A DNA stretch of 64,000 nt from an uncultured Shewanella sp. (lineage in GTDB: Bacteria; Pseudomonadota; Gammaproteobacteria; Enterobacterales; Shewanellaceae), in the NCBI RefSeq assembly GCF_947491715.1, contig NZ_CANLKR010000011.1, forward strand, positions 1 through 64,000, given 5' to 3'. Of this stretch, positions 29,315 through 43,675 are shown piece after piece (position 1 is the first letter of the stretch; each line of letters begins with the position of its first letter). The notes under the pieces were generated by a model. That model made no database searches. It was not told where the DNA came from and saw only the letters and a list, made by a program, of their open reading frames with translations. The position numbers and the translations under genes are program-made.

Positions 29315-31576
29315 TTAATTAGTCACTTTTTCAAGTGATTCGGTATGTATCACAATGTCTCCCTCTTTCACATCGACATGTGCAGTCCCACCTTTTTCTA
29401 ACTTACCAAATAAAATCTCGTCTGCCAGCGGTCTTTTAATGGACTCAGTGACAACACGGGACATTGGCCTTGCCCCCATGCTTTTATCATAGCCTTTTTC
29501 AGCTAACCAAGTTAAGGCTTCATCACTCACTTCTAAGCTCACCCCTTTCTCATCAAGTTGGGCTTGCAACTCCACAAGGAATTTATCAACCACTTTGGCA
29601 ATCACTGTCATATCTAAATGATTAAACCAAATAATGGAATCTAAACGATTACGAAATTCAGGTGAGAAAAGTTTATTGATTTCAGACATGGCGTCTTCAC
29701 TGTGATCTTGCTGTTTAAAGCCCACAGACTTACGGATCGTTTCCCTCACGCCCGCATTAGTGGTCATGACTAAGGTCACATGCCTAAAGTCAGCCTTACG
29801 GCCATTGTTATCGGTTAAGGTACCATGATCCATGACTTGCAAAAGGAGGTTATACACATCCGAATGCGCTTTTTCAATCTCATCGAGTAGCACCACACTG
29901 TGGGGATGTTTAATAACGGCATCCGTTAATAAGCCACCTTGATCATATCCCACATAACCTGGTGGTGCCCCTATCAAACGAGAAACAGTGTGGCTTTCCA
30001 TGTATTCAGACATATCAAAACGAATAAACTTCAAGCCCAAACATGACGCTAATTGGCTCGTGACCTCTGTTTTACCCACACCTGTCGGTCCAGCGAATAA
30101 AAAACTACCAACGGGCTTTGTTTCAACATTTAATCCACTTCGAGAGAGTCTAATTGCAGCACTTAAGCTCTCAATCGCTGTATCCTGTCCAAACACCACC
30201 ATCTTAAGGTTACGCTCTAGGTTTTTCAATAAATCCTTATCAGATGTGGATACGGACTTCTCAGGGATCCTCGCCATTTTGGCAATAATGGCCTCGATTT
30301 CATTCTGACCAATGGTTTTTTTACGTTTACTCTGAGGTTGCATGGCCATTTTAGCGCCCGCTTCATCAATCACATCAATAGCCTTATCGGGAAGCTGTCT
30401 ATCATTAATGTGCTTATCCGACAATTTAGCTGCTATGCTAAGCGCCGCTAAGGTATAACGCACCCCGTGATGTTCCTCATATTTTGATTTAAGTCCTTTG
30501 AGGATTTTTGTGGTTTCAGCGACAGAAGGCTCAGTAATATCAATTTTTTGAAAACGACGTGCCAACGCATGGTCTTTCTCAAAAATACTTTGGTATTCTT
30601 GGTAGGTTGTCGATCCCATACACCTTAAATGGCCGCTAGACAATAAAGGTTTCAATAGATTAGACGCATCCATAACACCACCAGAAGCCGCTCCAGCTCC
30701 AATAATAGTATGAATTTCATCAATAAATAAAATGGCATCGTTATCATTTTTAAGCTCTTTGAGTAAGCCTTTAAAACGCTTTTCAAAATCACCACGATAT
30801 TTAGTACCAGCCAACAATGCTCCTAAATCAAGAGAATAAACCGTCACTTGACTCATAATATCAGGCACTTCTTCTTTCACAATCCGATAAGCAAGTCCTT
30901 CGGCAATCGCGGTTTTTCCAACACCCGCTTCACCGACTAATAAGGGATTATTTTTACGTCGACGACACAAAATTTGTATAGAACGTTCAATTTCGTCACT
31001 ACGGCCAATTAAAGGATCAATATGTCCCTGCTCGACGGCGTGATTCAAATTAAGCGTAAACTGCGACAGCATGCTGCGATCTTCTTCCTCACTTTGATCC
31101 TCAAGACGGTCCATACCTGGTGCTTGTTCTTGCGCGTCTTCTTTTTTAGAAAAACCATGAGAAATAAAATTAACCACATCAAGACGCGTAATCGCACTAT
31201 TGCGAAGTAAATAAACCGCTTGAGACTCTTGTTCACTAAAAATGGCTACTAATACATTAGCGCCAGTGACTTCATTACGCCCTGAAGATTGCACATGAAA
31301 AACAGCACGCTGCAGCACCCGTTGAAACCCTAATGTGGGCTGTGTCTCTTTTTCTTCTTCTAAATCGGCAATGATTGGCGTGGTTTGTTGTATAAAGCTA
31401 GATACTTCTTCCCGTAGCTTATCGAGATCTGCACCACAAGAAACTAACGCTTCCTGTGCTGAGGGATTATCAATTAACGCTAACAAGAGATGTTCTACCG
31501 TCATGTATTCATGACGTGCGTCTCTGGCTTGTTGAAAAGCCAGATTCAAGGTGATTTCAAGATCTTTGTTTAGCAT
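29315..31576 (-). CDS. clpA: ATP-dependent Clp protease ATP-binding subunit ClpA
   Basis: The protein is 753 aa, with the standard ClpA order: N-terminal Clp_N repeats (1-145), AAA+ module D1 (Walker [14 protein letters not shown] near 217), and D2 ([13 protein letters not shown] near 494, Walker [12 protein letters not shown]). A C-terminal D2-small domain follows. ClpA unfolds substrates for ClpP and takes N-degron cargo from ClpS, encoded 33 bases upstream. There is no M-domain, separating it from ClpB. GGGGGG precedes the ATG. Confidence 0.97.
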   Translation of the reverse strand: MLNKDLEITLNLAFQQARDARHEYMTVEHLLLALIDNPSAQEALVSCGADLDKLREEVSSFIQQTTPIIADLEEEKETQPTLGFQRVLQRAVFHVQSSGRNEVTGANVLVAIFSEQESQAVYLLRNSAITRLDVVNFISHGFSKKEDAQEQAPGMDRLEDQSEEEDRSMLSQFTLNLNHAVEQGHIDPLIGRSDEIERSIQILCRRRKNNPLLVGEAGVGKTAIAEGLAYRIVKEEVPDIMSQVTVYSLDLGALLAGTKYRGDFEKRFKGLLKELKNDNDAILFIDEIHTIIGAGAASGGVMDASNLLKPLLSSGHLRCMGSTTYQEYQSIFEKDHALARRFQKIDITEPSVAETTKILKGLKSKYEEHHGVRYTLAALSIAAKLSDKHINDRQLPDKAIDVIDEAGAKMAMQPQSKRKKTIGQNEIEAIIAKMARIPEKSVSTSDKDLLKNLERNLKMVVFGQDTAIESLSAAIRLSRSGLNVETKPVGSFLFAGPTGVGKTEVTSQLASCLGLKFIRFDMSEYMESHTVSRLIGAPPGYVGYDQGGLLTDAVIKHPHSVVLLDEIEKAHSDVYNLLLQVMDHGTLTDNNGRKADFRHVTLVMTTNAGVRETIRKSVGFKQQDHSEDAMSEINKLFSPEFRNRLDSIIWFNHLDMTVIAKVVDKFLVELQAQLDEKGVSLEVSDEALTWLAEKGYDKSMGARPMSRVVTESIKRPLADEILFGKLEKGGTAHVDVKEGDIVIHTESLEKVTN

Positions 31577-31609
31577 AAGCCCCCCTAAAAATTAACGGTG
31601 ATGAACTGA

Positions 31610-31918
31610 CTAGGCTTCTTCTAAAGAACACAATAATGGATGTTGGTTTTCTCTAGCAAACTGATTAACTTGAGCAACCTTTGTTTCAGCAATACCAAAA
31701 GGGAAAACCCCACAGACTCCTTTCCCTTCATGATGAATAGCCAGCATTATCTCTGTTGCTTGCTGCTCATTCTTACTAAAAAATTGCTTCAGTACATCAA
31801 TCACAAAATCCATCGGCGTGTAATCGTCATTATTCAAAATGACTAAATACATAGAAGGGCGCTTAAATTCAGTCTGTTCACTTTCTTCTATGTGTTCGAT
31901 ATGTTCTGTTCTACTCAT
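31610..31918 (-). CDS. clpS: ClpAP adaptor ClpS
   Basis: The protein is 102 aa. The ClpS core is visible: [20 protein letters not shown] (28-47), with the Asn-Asp pair that grips the N-terminal residue, and [16 protein letters not shown]. It delivers proteins with N-terminal Leu, Phe, Trp or Tyr to ClpA. It is cotranscribed with clpA (33-base gap) and diverges from the cspD-like gene. Confidence 0.97.
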   Translation of the reverse strand: MSRTEHIEHIEESEQTEFKRPSMYLVILNNDDYTPMDFVIDVLKQFFSKNEQQATEIMLAIHHEGKGVCGVFPFGIAETKVAQVNQFARENQHPLLCSLEEA

Positions 31919-32051
31919 GCTTCAATCTTAGCCCTTAGTTATCGCATATACCAATCTATTTCGATCTGTTCGTTGCTTTTTCAATCGATACTTAGGTAAA
32001 CACTTTAAAGATTAAATTTTAAATAAATGTATACATTTTGTTAATTTTGTC

Positions 32052-32080
32052 TTGACATTCTCTTTTTTTACTTTCATTCT
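32052..32080 (+). promoter_or_regulatory. Candidate promoter of the cspD-like gene
   Basis: A consensus -35 TTGACA at 32052-32057 is followed after 16-18 bases by only weak -10 candidates (CATTCT / TTCTGT). It would give an untranslated leader of roughly 80 bases. Confidence 0.3.
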
Positions 32081-32163
32081 GTTACCTAAGCGCTGGATTT
32101 TTCATCGCTTTAATTTGGTTTTACTATCTTACTGGTAAGTAAACAACAGAAGGAAGTGAACGT

Positions 32164-32370
32164 ATGGCAAGCGGAACTGTAAAATGGTTCAACAACGCCA
32201 AAGGATTTGGGTTTATTTGCCCTGATGCCGGTGGTGAGGACGTTTTTGCGCATTATTCTACCATTGAAATGGAGGGCTATCGAACGTTAAAAGCGGGCCA
32301 ACCTGTTACATTTGAGGTAGAAGCGGGCCCGAAAGGAATGCACGCATCTGCAATATCACCGTCTAATTAG
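32164..32370 (+). CDS. cspD: Cold-shock-domain protein, CspD-like
   Basis: The protein is 68 aa: a single cold-shock OB-fold with [14 protein letters not shown] (RNP1, 8-21) and [17 protein letters not shown] (RNP2). Placement divergent from clpS is typical of cspD, a stationary-phase single-stranded-DNA/RNA-binding protein. The sequence itself cannot fully separate CspD from other Csp paralogues; the location decides the name. AGAAGGAAG lies upstream of the ATG. It ends at a strong terminator. Confidence 0.9.
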   Translation: MASGTVKWFNNAKGFGFICPDAGGEDVFAHYSTIEMEGYRTLKAGQPVTFEVEAGPKGMHASAISPSN

Positions 32371-32382
32371 TCAATAAAACGC

Positions 32383-32412
32383 AAAAAAAGCAGGGCTTGT
32401 CCCTGCTTTTTT
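32383..32412. terminator. Terminator between the cspD-like gene and icd
   Basis: AAAAAAAGCAGGG pairs with CCCTGCTTTTTT around CTTGT. The A and T runs suit both convergent genes. Confidence 0.9.
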
Positions 32413-32443
32413 ATTGCCTTAAAAACACCAAATGGCTAACAAA

Positions 32444-35026
<2,583 letters not shown>

Positions 35027-35716
35027 GTGGCACAATCGCATACAAACAAACCCGTCCCCACTTCATTAAAACCTACAAAGCGAAAACCTCGTCAAACCAC
35101 GGGCGTCAGTGCCAACAAGTATCAGCGCCCCATTAAAAAACCAGTCGTTGCTCCTAAAATCATCTTGTTTAATAAGCCTTTTGACGTGTTATGCCAGTTT
35201 ACCGACGGATCAGGTCGTCAAACATTAAAAGATTTTATCCCCATTCCAGATGTCTACGCTGCAGGTCGCCTCGACAGAGACAGTGAAGGTTTGTTGTTAT
35301 TGACAAATGATGGAAAATTGCAAGCTAAAATAACACAACCCAATAAGAAAACGACTAAAGTCTACTGGGCTCAAGTTGAAGGCATTCCCAGTGATGAGCA
35401 ATTAGACGCTCTCAGGCAAGGCGTCACACTTAAAGATGGCCCGACTTTACCTGCAACAATAAAACGTATTAATGAGCCCGCAATATGGCCAAGAACGCCT
35501 CCCATCAGAGAGCGGAAGGCTCATCCCACCTCTTGGCTTGAAATCAGCATCATAGAAGGAAGAAATCGTCAAGTTAGGCGCATGACCGCCCATATTGGTT
35601 TCCCTACACTCAGATTAATCCGTTATAAAATAGGTCAATGGAGTCTAGATAACCTTGCTTTGGGTGAATATCGCTCAATGCCGATGAACGATAAAAATGG
35701 CCCTAAAACATCATAA
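35027..35716 (+). CDS. rluE: 23S rRNA pseudouridine synthase, RluE-like
   Basis: The protein is 229 aa. The catalytic motif [18 protein letters not shown] (near 83-100, Asp in RLDRD) defines the RsuA/RluB/E/F family. [15 protein letters not shown] precedes it, and [20 protein letters not shown] follows. There is no S4 domain, as expected for RluE, but there is a basic extension of about 40 residues ([16 protein letters not shown]). The start is GTG with a poor ribosome site, so the length of the extension is uncertain. RluE modifies U2457 of 23S rRNA in E. coli. The next gene is nudJ, as in many relatives. Confidence 0.9.
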   Translation: MAQSHTNKPVPTSLKPTKRKPRQTTGVSANKYQRPIKKPVVAPKIILFNKPFDVLCQFTDGSGRQTLKDFIPIPDVYAAGRLDRDSEGLLLLTNDGKLQAKITQPNKKTTKVYWAQVEGIPSDEQLDALRQGVTLKDGPTLPATIKRINEPAIWPRTPPIRERKAHPTSWLEISIIEGRNRQVRRMTAHIGFPTLRLIRYKIGQWSLDNLALGEYRSMPMNDKNGPKTS

Positions 35717-35786
35717 CGCGTTAATCCAACCTCATTAAACGAGTAAAGCAATACTGGCTATAAGATATAAAATAAGGCAAAAAAGC

Positions 35787-36245
35787 ATGACTGAACGTTA
35801 TAAACCTAACACGACCGTCGCCTGTATTATTCATTTCGATGATCAGTTTTTGATGGTGGAAGAGTGCATTAACGGCCAAAATCAATACAATCAGCCCGCT
35901 GGACACCTTGAAGCAAACGAAAGTTTAATCATGGCCTGTCAACGGGAAGTGTGGGAGGAAACAGGGTTAAAAATCTTACCCGATGCATTAGTAGGTATTT
36001 ATCAATTTAGCGCAAACCCAGAACTCGCCTTTGTACGGTATACGTTTTGTGTCGACCTTAATAAAAAAATCACGCCCACACCGCAAGATCATGCCATTTT
36101 AAATGCCATTTGGCTCAGTTTCGATGAAATTTTGACACTAAAAAGTCAACTTCGCAGTCCACTGGTACTGCAATCTATTCGAGATTATCAAACCCAAGCT
36201 CACTACCCACTTGATCTTTTTAATGATAAATATTTGTCAGTTTGA
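35787..36245 (+). CDS. nudJ: Nudix hydrolase NudJ
   Basis: The protein is 152 aa. The Nudix box reads GHLEANESLIMACQREVWEE then TG, with all catalytic Glu residues present. NudJ of E. coli dephosphorylates thiamin pyrophosphate precursors and nucleotides. Position between rluE and mnmA matches the conserved gene order. A MITE-like repeat follows, 36 bases after the stop. Confidence 0.92.
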   Translation: MTERYKPNTTVACIIHFDDQFLMVEECINGQNQYNQPAGHLEANESLIMACQREVWEETGLKILPDALVGIYQFSANPELAFVRYTFCVDLNKKITPTPQDHAILNAIWLSFDEILTLKSQLRSPLVLQSIRDYQTQAHYPLDLFNDKYLSV

Positions 36246-36281
36246 TCCTTTCATTTCAATTTTATTTTCATGGGCACTAAT

Positions 36282-36544
36282 TACCCGTGAGACTTCAAGC
36301 TGCAGGATTCAGCTGAAATGAAAAGCCTTTTAGACAAGGCATTGAACATCGAGCCTAGTCATTCTAAGCCGATGTTTTAATAACACAGTATAAAAGGCTT
36401 TTAAACCAGCCCCTTGGGAGTGTGTAAAAGCACCGACTTCTACGTTGTATCACCTTAAAAGGCAATAAGCATTTTGGCAATAATACGCCTTGAATTAGGC
36501 ACTTTTAGGCACTCTGTAACAGGCATCTTGAAGTCTCACGGGTA
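36282..36544 (+). repeat. MITE-like interspersed repeat, copy A (263 bp)
   Basis: The ends are perfect 18-bp inverted repeats, TACCCGTGAGACTTCAAG (36282-36299) and its complement (36527-36544). It has no coding frame. The interior contains AAAAGCCTTTTAGACAAGGC and AAAAGGCTTTTAAACCAGCC and matches copies B and C closely. It lies between nudJ and mnmA; the rest of the gap, 36545-36695, presumably holds the mnmA promoter. Orientation is defined as for copy C. No clear target-site duplication was seen. Confidence 0.88.
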
Positions 36545-36695
36545 AAGATAGCTCCACACGTTAAGGCATGCTAGAATAATGCGCCACAAAATACTGTGGC
36601 GTTAATAAGATGTTATGAAGAAAACGGCAATATTTTATGTTAAAGGTAACATCGTCACTCATTTATAGAGCTCACTTTTACGGTTTTTAGGATTT

Positions 36696-37811
36696 ATGAC
36701 AGCTATCGAACCCTCGCATCTTGGTAAAAAAGTCATTGTCGGCATGTCTGGCGGTGTCGATTCATCAGTTTCAGCTTATTTATTACTTCAACAAGGCTAT
36801 CAAGTTGAAGGCTTATTTATGAAAAACTGGGAAGAAGACGATACCGATGAATATTGCGCGGCGGCTGAAGACTTAAAAGATGCACAAGCGGTTTGTGACA
36901 AACTGGGGATCACCTTACACACAGTCAATTTTGCTGCTGAATATTGGGATAATGTGTTTGAATATTTTTTAGCAGAATATAAGGCGGGTCGCACACCCAA
37001 TCCCGATATTATGTGCAATAAAGAAATTAAGTTTAAAGCCTTTTTAGACTTTGCCGATGATATCCTTGATGCTGATTTTATTGCTATGGGGCATTATGTA
37101 CGCCGTAGAGATCTTGAAAATAAAAGCCAAATGTTACGCGGCGCCGATAACAATAAAGATCAAAGTTATTTTCTTTACACGTTAAGCCATGAGCAAATTG
37201 CTCGTTCTTTATTTCCCGTTGGAGAATTGGAAAAAAGCGAAGTCAGAGACATTGCCAAGAAGATGGGCTTAATCACACATGATAAAAAAGACAGCACAGG
37301 TATTTGTTTTATTGGCGAACGTAAATTCACTGATTTTTTAGCCACCTTTTTACCTGCCCAACCTGGTAACATTGAAACCAGTGAAGGCGAAATTATCGGA
37401 ACACACCAAGGCTTGATGTATCACACTTTAGGTCAACGCAAAGGTTTAGGCATTGGTGGCATGAAAGACAGTAATGACGACCCTTGGTATGTGGTCGAAA
37501 AAGATCTTAAACGTAATGTGTTGATTGTGGGTCAAGGTGGTCATCATCCTCGCTTAATGTCTCAAGGTTTAATTGCTAACCAATTACATTGGGTTGACAG
37601 AAAAGGACCAAAACAAGGCAGTCAATTAACGGTTAAAACGCGTTATCGTCAGCAGGATGTTCCCTGTACTATCACTTATGATGATGACAAGCACATTCGT
37701 GTTATCTTTGATGAAGCCGTGGCCGCTGTTACACCTGGCCAATCTGCCGTTTTTTATGATAATGAAATCTGTTTAGGCGGCGGCATTATCGACTCACTGA
37801 TAAGGGAGTAA
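36696..37811 (+). CDS. mnmA: tRNA-specific 2-thiouridylase MnmA
   Basis: The protein is 371 aa. The PP-loop [12 protein letters not shown] (16-27) activates U34 with ATP. The two catalytic cysteines are Cys107 ([10 protein letters not shown]) and Cys204 ([11 protein letters not shown]). It thiolates U34 of tRNA-Lys, Glu and Gln. An AGGA site precedes the ATG. hflD begins four bases after its stop, so the two are translationally close, as elsewhere in gammaproteobacteria. Confidence 0.98.
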   Translation: MTAIEPSHLGKKVIVGMSGGVDSSVSAYLLLQQGYQVEGLFMKNWEEDDTDEYCAAAEDLKDAQAVCDKLGITLHTVNFAAEYWDNVFEYFLAEYKAGRTPNPDIMCNKEIKFKAFLDFADDILDADFIAMGHYVRRRDLENKSQMLRGADNNKDQSYFLYTLSHEQIARSLFPVGELEKSEVRDIAKKMGLITHDKKDSTGICFIGERKFTDFLATFLPAQPGNIETSEGEIIGTHQGLMYHTLGQRKGLGIGGMKDSNDDPWYVVEKDLKRNVLIVGQGGHHPRLMSQGLIANQLHWVDRKGPKQGSQLTVKTRYRQQDVPCTITYDDDKHIRVIFDEAVAAVTPGQSAVFYDNEICLGGGIIDSLIRE

Positions 37812-37815
37812 TCAC

Positions 37816-38436
37816 TTGAGCGATCAACTCACTGAAAGAACAATGGCCTTAGCCGGTATTTTACAAGCCATTAGTCAAGTACAAGAGCTCACTAGACAAA
37901 GCAATGCAAATATGGACGCCATTGCCGCAAGCTTAAATGCGATTTTAGTGACTAACCCTGAAACCACTAGCGACGTCTACAAGGATAAAATAGCCTTAAA
38001 TAAAGGCTACCAACTCATTGTCAGTCAGCTCAGTGATAGTAAAAACAAAGACATGGAAATCACCCGCTATTTAGTCGGAATATTAGCCTTAGAGCGCAAA
38101 CTTGCCCGCTCTCCAAATACTCTTGGCATGCTCTCGGAACGGATTAATCAAGTGCACAGACAGCTGAGTCATTTTGAACTCACAAGCGATCAAGTTATTG
38201 CTAACTTTGCAGGCATCTACAGTGATATTATTAGCCCATTAGGACCTAAGCTGCAGATATCTGGCAATCCAGAATTTTTAAAACGCCCACAAACTCAAGA
38301 AAAGATCCGCGCATTATTACTCTCTGCTATGCGCAGTGCAGTGCTTTGGCGTCAATTGGGTGGAAAACGTCGTTACTTAATCTTTAATCGAAAATCAATC
38401 ATAGATATTGCTAAAAAAAACCTCACCCTATCATAA
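37816..38436 (+). CDS. hflD: High-frequency lysogenization protein HflD homologue
   Basis: The protein is 206 aa, an all-helical family member ([20 protein letters not shown] at the start, [20 protein letters not shown] near the end). HflD is a peripheral inner-membrane protein known from its effect on lambda lysogeny; its housekeeping role is unclear. It starts at TTG (37816) with AGGGAG upstream. The conserved order mnmA-hflD-purB supports the call. Confidence 0.95.
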   Translation: MSDQLTERTMALAGILQAISQVQELTRQSNANMDAIAASLNAILVTNPETTSDVYKDKIALNKGYQLIVSQLSDSKNKDMEITRYLVGILALERKLARSPNTLGMLSERINQVHRQLSHFELTSDQVIANFAGIYSDIISPLGPKLQISGNPEFLKRPQTQEKIRALLLSAMRSAVLWRQLGGKRRYLIFNRKSIIDIAKKNLTLS

Positions 38437-39831
<1,395 letters not shown>

Positions 39832-39883
39832 CGGTATCCCTTTGAGTTAATAATTGTCCCTCCTTTAACTCAACAGATCATTC

Positions 39884-39908
39884 AGGCAGTCATATGACTG
39901 CCTTATTT
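39884..39908. terminator. Hairpin after purB
   Basis: A perfect 20-bp palindrome AGGCAGTCATATGACTGCCT (39884-39903) is followed by TATTT. A shorter inverted repeat TTGAGTTAA / TTAACTCAA (39842-39872) precedes it. It is probably a terminator for the mnmA-hflD-purB unit. Confidence 0.6.
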
Positions 39909-40014
39909 ATCGCTTCCTTTGACAAAATATATTCAACATCTTTGATTGCTGACTATTGATTATTAATTGTATTTTGTTTTTATTGTCATCATTTCGACCT
40001 CGTATGGAACTCAA

Positions 40015-41157
40015 ATGTACACTTTGGACCTGAATACCCAAGACTTTTTAACGCATTATTGGCAAAAGAAACCCTTAGTCATTAAACAGGCTTTTCCACA
40101 TTTTGAAGATATTATTACTTCGAATGAGCTGGCAGGCCTTGCCTGTGAAGAAGAGATCAGCTCTCGTATCGTTGTCACCACTGAAAATGATTGGGAAATT
40201 CACCAAGGTCCCTTTAAAGATTATACTCAGTTTGGCGATGAGAACTGGCAATTACTCGTCCAAGCGCTCAATCATTGGTACCCTGATGCAACCGCTTTTA
40301 TTGATGCTTTTCGCTTTATTCCCGATTGGCGATTTGATGATTTAATGGTGTCATTTGCCACGAAAGGAGGCGGTGTTGGCGCACACATTGATAATTATGA
40401 TGTCTTTATCATACAAGGTGAAGGAAAGCGTCAATGGACCGTGGGTAACAAGGGCCATTATGCCAATAAAAATAACAGCACAACAACGCCATTGATTGAA
40501 GGATTTGACCCCATTATTGATGTGGTGCTTGAAAAAGGTGACATGCTCTACATTCCTCCAGGTTTCCCCCATCAAGGTCAAACACTCACCACAGCCATGA
40601 GTTACTCCATCGGATTTCGCGCCCCTAGCCAACAAGAGTTATTCAGCGAAATTGCAGATAACCTAATAGACAATAACACTGGCCTGACACGCTTTACATC
40701 CCAAAATGAACCCGCTTCAGCAGGTGTTATCAGTCAAGCACATCAACAAGGCATGATAGATTTATTACAAGACTTGTTACAAGATCCTAACCATTATCAA
40801 GCACTTTTAGGTAAGGTACTGAGCCAAAATCGTTTTGACTTGGATATTTGTGAGCCAGAAGAAGCCTATACTCAGCAAGATTTACTCGATGCTTTAGCAC
40901 AAGGTGCCAGTTTACATCGAATAGGGGGTCTTAAAGTCTTACGAGTTGAGAACGATCTTAGCCCGCGTTTATTTATTAATGGTGAGCAAATCGATTGCAG
41001 CAATATAGGCGAAGACCATCTTGATACTGTAATGTCAACATTGATCCAGACCTTGCAATTTGATAATAAAACCAGCAAAACATTAAGCGAAACACCCAAT
41101 ATCTCGCCAATTATCTTAGTCTTATTGAATAAAGGTTATTATTATTTGGCAGAGTAA
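40015..41157 (+). CDS. roxA: Ribosomal protein uL16 3-hydroxylase (YcfD/RoxA-like)
   Basis: The protein is 380 aa from the ATG at 40015 (MYTLDLNTQDF), with GGAA upstream; the longer frame from 39967 adds a hydrophobic stretch that does not fit. The JmjC/cupin Fe(II)-2-oxoglutarate oxygenase core shows GVGAHIDNYDVFIIQGEGKR (HxD iron ligands) and YIPPGFPHQGQT (distal His). RoxA hydroxylates an Arg of ribosomal protein uL16. The C-terminal winged-helix-like part is complete. The position next to purB is conserved in relatives. Confidence 0.93.
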   Translation: MYTLDLNTQDFLTHYWQKKPLVIKQAFPHFEDIITSNELAGLACEEEISSRIVVTTENDWEIHQGPFKDYTQFGDENWQLLVQALNHWYPDATAFIDAFRFIPDWRFDDLMVSFATKGGGVGAHIDNYDVFIIQGEGKRQWTVGNKGHYANKNNSTTTPLIEGFDPIIDVVLEKGDMLYIPPGFPHQGQTLTTAMSYSIGFRAPSQQELFSEIADNLIDNNTGLTRFTSQNEPASAGVISQAHQQGMIDLLQDLLQDPNHYQALLGKVLSQNRFDLDICEPEEAYTQQDLLDALAQGASLHRIGGLKVLRVENDLSPRLFINGEQIDCSNIGEDHLDTVMSTLIQTLQFDNKTSKTLSETPNISPIILVLLNKGYYYLAE

Positions 41158-41170
41158 TATTTTAAATAAT

Positions 41171-41198
41171 GAGTCACTTAACTTAAAATAAGTGACTC
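41171..41198. terminator. Hairpin between convergent roxA and DUF4826 genes
   Basis: GAGTCACTTA (41171-41180) pairs with TAAGTGACTC (41189-41198) around an 8-base loop. It has no strong T-run. Confidence 0.5.
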
Positions 41199-41255
41199 AA
41201 CATCACAACAGAGCCCGTTATTGACTAACTTAACCCCATGAAAAGCGTATACAGA

Positions 41256-41693
41256 TCATTGCCACAACTTTTCATCATTGTGAATTTGGTACAAACTTTC
41301 TGCCCGAGACACCAAGAGTTGGGCAAATTTAACTTGGGTAGGATCATTAGCCAGTGAAGACTGACGAATATTTTCCGCTTTCATTTGCCACATCATAGAA
41401 AAATGACGCAAAGCCTCTCTCGCTGTTGAGGCCACATTAATATCGACGAAATCTGCAGGTAAATCCCCAGACATCACCCAAAATGTTTGTTTAACAGGTT
41501 TCTTAGATTCGATTTTCCAGATAGCCACAAAAGGCGCAAGATAACGGCTTGATTCAGGATGTACTTTAGAGGGTAAAATCCCTTTCTCGGCAAGAAATTG
41601 ATTTGCTTTTTGAAATTGTGTTTGGATCCATTCTTGACGCAATTTATCTTGCGCTTCAGGTGAAACGGGCTCAATGACTTCTTCTGCCATCAT
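41256..41693 (-). CDS. DUF4826-type protein
   Basis: The protein is 145 aa, cytosolic, with no signal or membrane segment. It shows the pattern I associate with DUF4826: WIQTQFQKANQFLAEKGILP (23-42), SRYLAPFVAIWKIES, then FWVMSGDLPADFV. The function is unknown. GGAG lies just before two tandem ATG codons, so the start may be one residue in. It is convergent with roxA. Confidence 0.75.
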   Translation of the reverse strand: MMAEEVIEPVSPEAQDKLRQEWIQTQFQKANQFLAEKGILPSKVHPESSRYLAPFVAIWKIESKKPVKQTFWVMSGDLPADFVDINVASTAREALRHFSMMWQMKAENIRQSSLANDPTQVKFAQLLVSRAESLYQIHNDEKLWQ

Positions 41694-41951
41694 CTACTCC
41701 TTTCTTTCTTATTATGTGAAACTCAACTATATTTAAAGATCATTGAGATTAAAAGATTATTGAGAGGAAAATCATTCATTTTCTTACGTTAACGTAAAGT
41801 GGAAAGCAAAAGTTCCAGCTCTCATAAAAAAAAACCATTTCTTTACTTGGATGAGGGTATCTCTAAATGCTATCGTTCTGCAAATAAATATAACAAGCTT
41901 GCCACACTGAAAAGTGGGTTAGCCCTTTAAAGCTTAAACGGAGATCAGCAC

Positions 41952-42995
41952 GTGGCTGTATTCAATCATATCTCTATTGACGAACATGAGCAGGTATTAA
42001 CTTGCCATGATGAAGAAAGTGGCCTAAAGGCTATCGTCGCCGTTCATAATACCAAATTAGGGCCTGCTGTTGGTGGTTGCAGAATGTGGAATTATGCCTC
42101 TGAAGCTGAAGCCTTAGACGATGTTTTACGCTTATCTCGTGGTATGACTTATAAAAATGCCTTAGCTGGCCTCAAAATGGGTGGCGGCAAATCAGTTATT
42201 ATTGCCGATCCTAAAACCAAAAATAGAGAAGCTTTATTTCGCGCCTTCGGCCGTTTCATTCACACACTAGAAGGCCGTTACTATTCCGCTGAAGATGTCG
42301 GTACTACAACGGCAGATATTATGATCGCCCACCAAGAAACACCTTATATGGCAGGTCTTGAAGGAAAGAGTGGCGATCCGTCTCCTTATACCGCACTAGG
42401 CACTTATTTAGGCATAAAAGCCGCGGTTAAACACCAACGCGGCCTAGAATCATTAAAAGGTTTAACCATCTCAGTGCAAGGCGTAGGACATGTCGGTTAC
42501 TATTTATGCCGACATTTACATGAAGATGGTGCAAAACTTGTCATAACAGACATTCATCAAGCAAATATTGATAGAGTCGTTAAAGAGTTCGGTGCACTAG
42601 CAGTCAAACCCAATGATATTTATCATCAAGATGTTGATATTTACGCGCCTTGTGCATTAGGCGCAACCATTAATGATCAAACCATCCCTCAACTAAAAGC
42701 GACTATCGTCGCAGGATGTGCCAATAACCAATTGAGTGAGCCACGTCATGGCGAACAACTTAAATCATTGGGGATCCTCTATGCCCCAGATTACGTGATT
42801 AACGCAGGTGGGATCATTAATGTTTCTTTTGAAAAAGATTATGATGCTAAACTTGCCACTCAAAAAGTAGAAGAAATTTACCACACTTTATTGAGTATTT
42901 TTCAACAAGCGGATGCCGAAAACAAAACAACAGCTGAAATTGCAGATGATATGGCACAATCTATTATCGCTGCAGCCAATCAAGATTTAGTTTAA
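41952..42995 (+). CDS. ldh: Leucine dehydrogenase
   Basis: The protein is 347 aa, of the Glu/Leu/Phe/Val dehydrogenase family. The catalytic Lys region MTYKNALAGLKMGGGKSVII (65-84) and an NAD-binding VQGVGHVGYYLC (around 178) are visible. It deaminates branched-chain amino acids to 2-oxo acids with NAD+. The short length matches leucine or valine dehydrogenase and not glutamate dehydrogenase. It starts at GTG with GGAG eight bases upstream. It stands alone. Confidence 0.92.
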   Translation: MAVFNHISIDEHEQVLTCHDEESGLKAIVAVHNTKLGPAVGGCRMWNYASEAEALDDVLRLSRGMTYKNALAGLKMGGGKSVIIADPKTKNREALFRAFGRFIHTLEGRYYSAEDVGTTTADIMIAHQETPYMAGLEGKSGDPSPYTALGTYLGIKAAVKHQRGLESLKGLTISVQGVGHVGYYLCRHLHEDGAKLVITDIHQANIDRVVKEFGALAVKPNDIYHQDVDIYAPCALGATINDQTIPQLKATIVAGCANNQLSEPRHGEQLKSLGILYAPDYVINAGGIINVSFEKDYDAKLATQKVEEIYHTLLSIFQQADAENKTTAEIADDMAQSIIAAANQDLV

Positions 42996-43275
42996 GTCAA
43001 AACTGATATACCCAAGTAACTTAACTATATAAAGCCATTCACCTCATAGGTGTCTGGTTTTATACCTTTCTGAAAATCATATCATTTACAATACAAACAT
43101 ATTTAGAAACAAAATATTCATTATTCTTTACTAGAAAAACCCATGAAAAACTGATTAAATATTACTCAAAACTTTATTAGTAAGACTATACTTAAGTACT
43201 ATTTTACTGAGAAAACGTAATACTATCGACGCATTATGCTATCTAATATCAACTTAAGTAATATTGGGAGGGAGT

Positions 43276-43620
43276 ATGGTAAAGTTTCAGTATGACGTTA
43301 ATCAACAATCAATTGAAATTAATGCCAGTAATTGGTGCGGATTAGAGAAAATTTACCTTGATGGTAAGTGTGTCTCACGAAAAATCAATTTTACTCAACA
43401 AAGCGAACATAATATTCAACTCAAAAATGGCGAAGCAGCCAATTTTCAACTTTTTCTCGATCCCACCACAAAAGCCTTAAACTGCCGTATTTATAGCCGA
43501 GATCATTTAATCACCTGTTTACAACAGACTAAGAGCGAAGTTGTCCGTTGCAGGCGATTCATCCAAGATTTCATTCTCGTTAGCGCATTATTATGTGCTT
43601 TTTTACTCTATCTAAACTAA
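43276..43620 (+). CDS. Small membrane-anchored hypothetical protein
   Basis: The protein is 114 aa from the ATG at 43276, preceded by GGGAGGGAG; the frame opens four codons earlier. The N-terminal 90 residues look like a beta-rich soluble domain (YDVNQQSIEINASNW, IYLDGKCVSRKINF). A basic helix (CRRFIQDF) and a C-terminal hydrophobic segment (ILVSALLCAFLLYLN) suggest a tail-anchored inner-membrane protein. I recognise no named family. The 280 bases before it hold no gene. An inverted repeat follows. Confidence 0.7.
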   Translation: MVKFQYDVNQQSIEINASNWCGLEKIYLDGKCVSRKINFTQQSEHNIQLKNGEAANFQLFLDPTTKALNCRIYSRDHLITCLQQTKSEVVRCRRFIQDFILVSALLCAFLLYLN

Positions 43621-43625
43621 GTTGC

Positions 43626-43654
43626 ATTAGCGTATTAATACATCCTACGCTAAT
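43626..43654. terminator. Inverted repeat between convergent genes
   Basis: ATTAGCGTA (43626-43634) pairs with TACGCTAAT (43646-43654). It lies six bases after one stop and 22 bases from the iorB-like stop. Confidence 0.5.
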
Positions 43655-43675
43655 ACAAATACCATCCCAATCCGG

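Noticed and set aside
36275..36550. Target-site duplication around repeat copy A
   Set aside because: Flanking bases do not form a convincing direct repeat beyond a possible TA at the ends.
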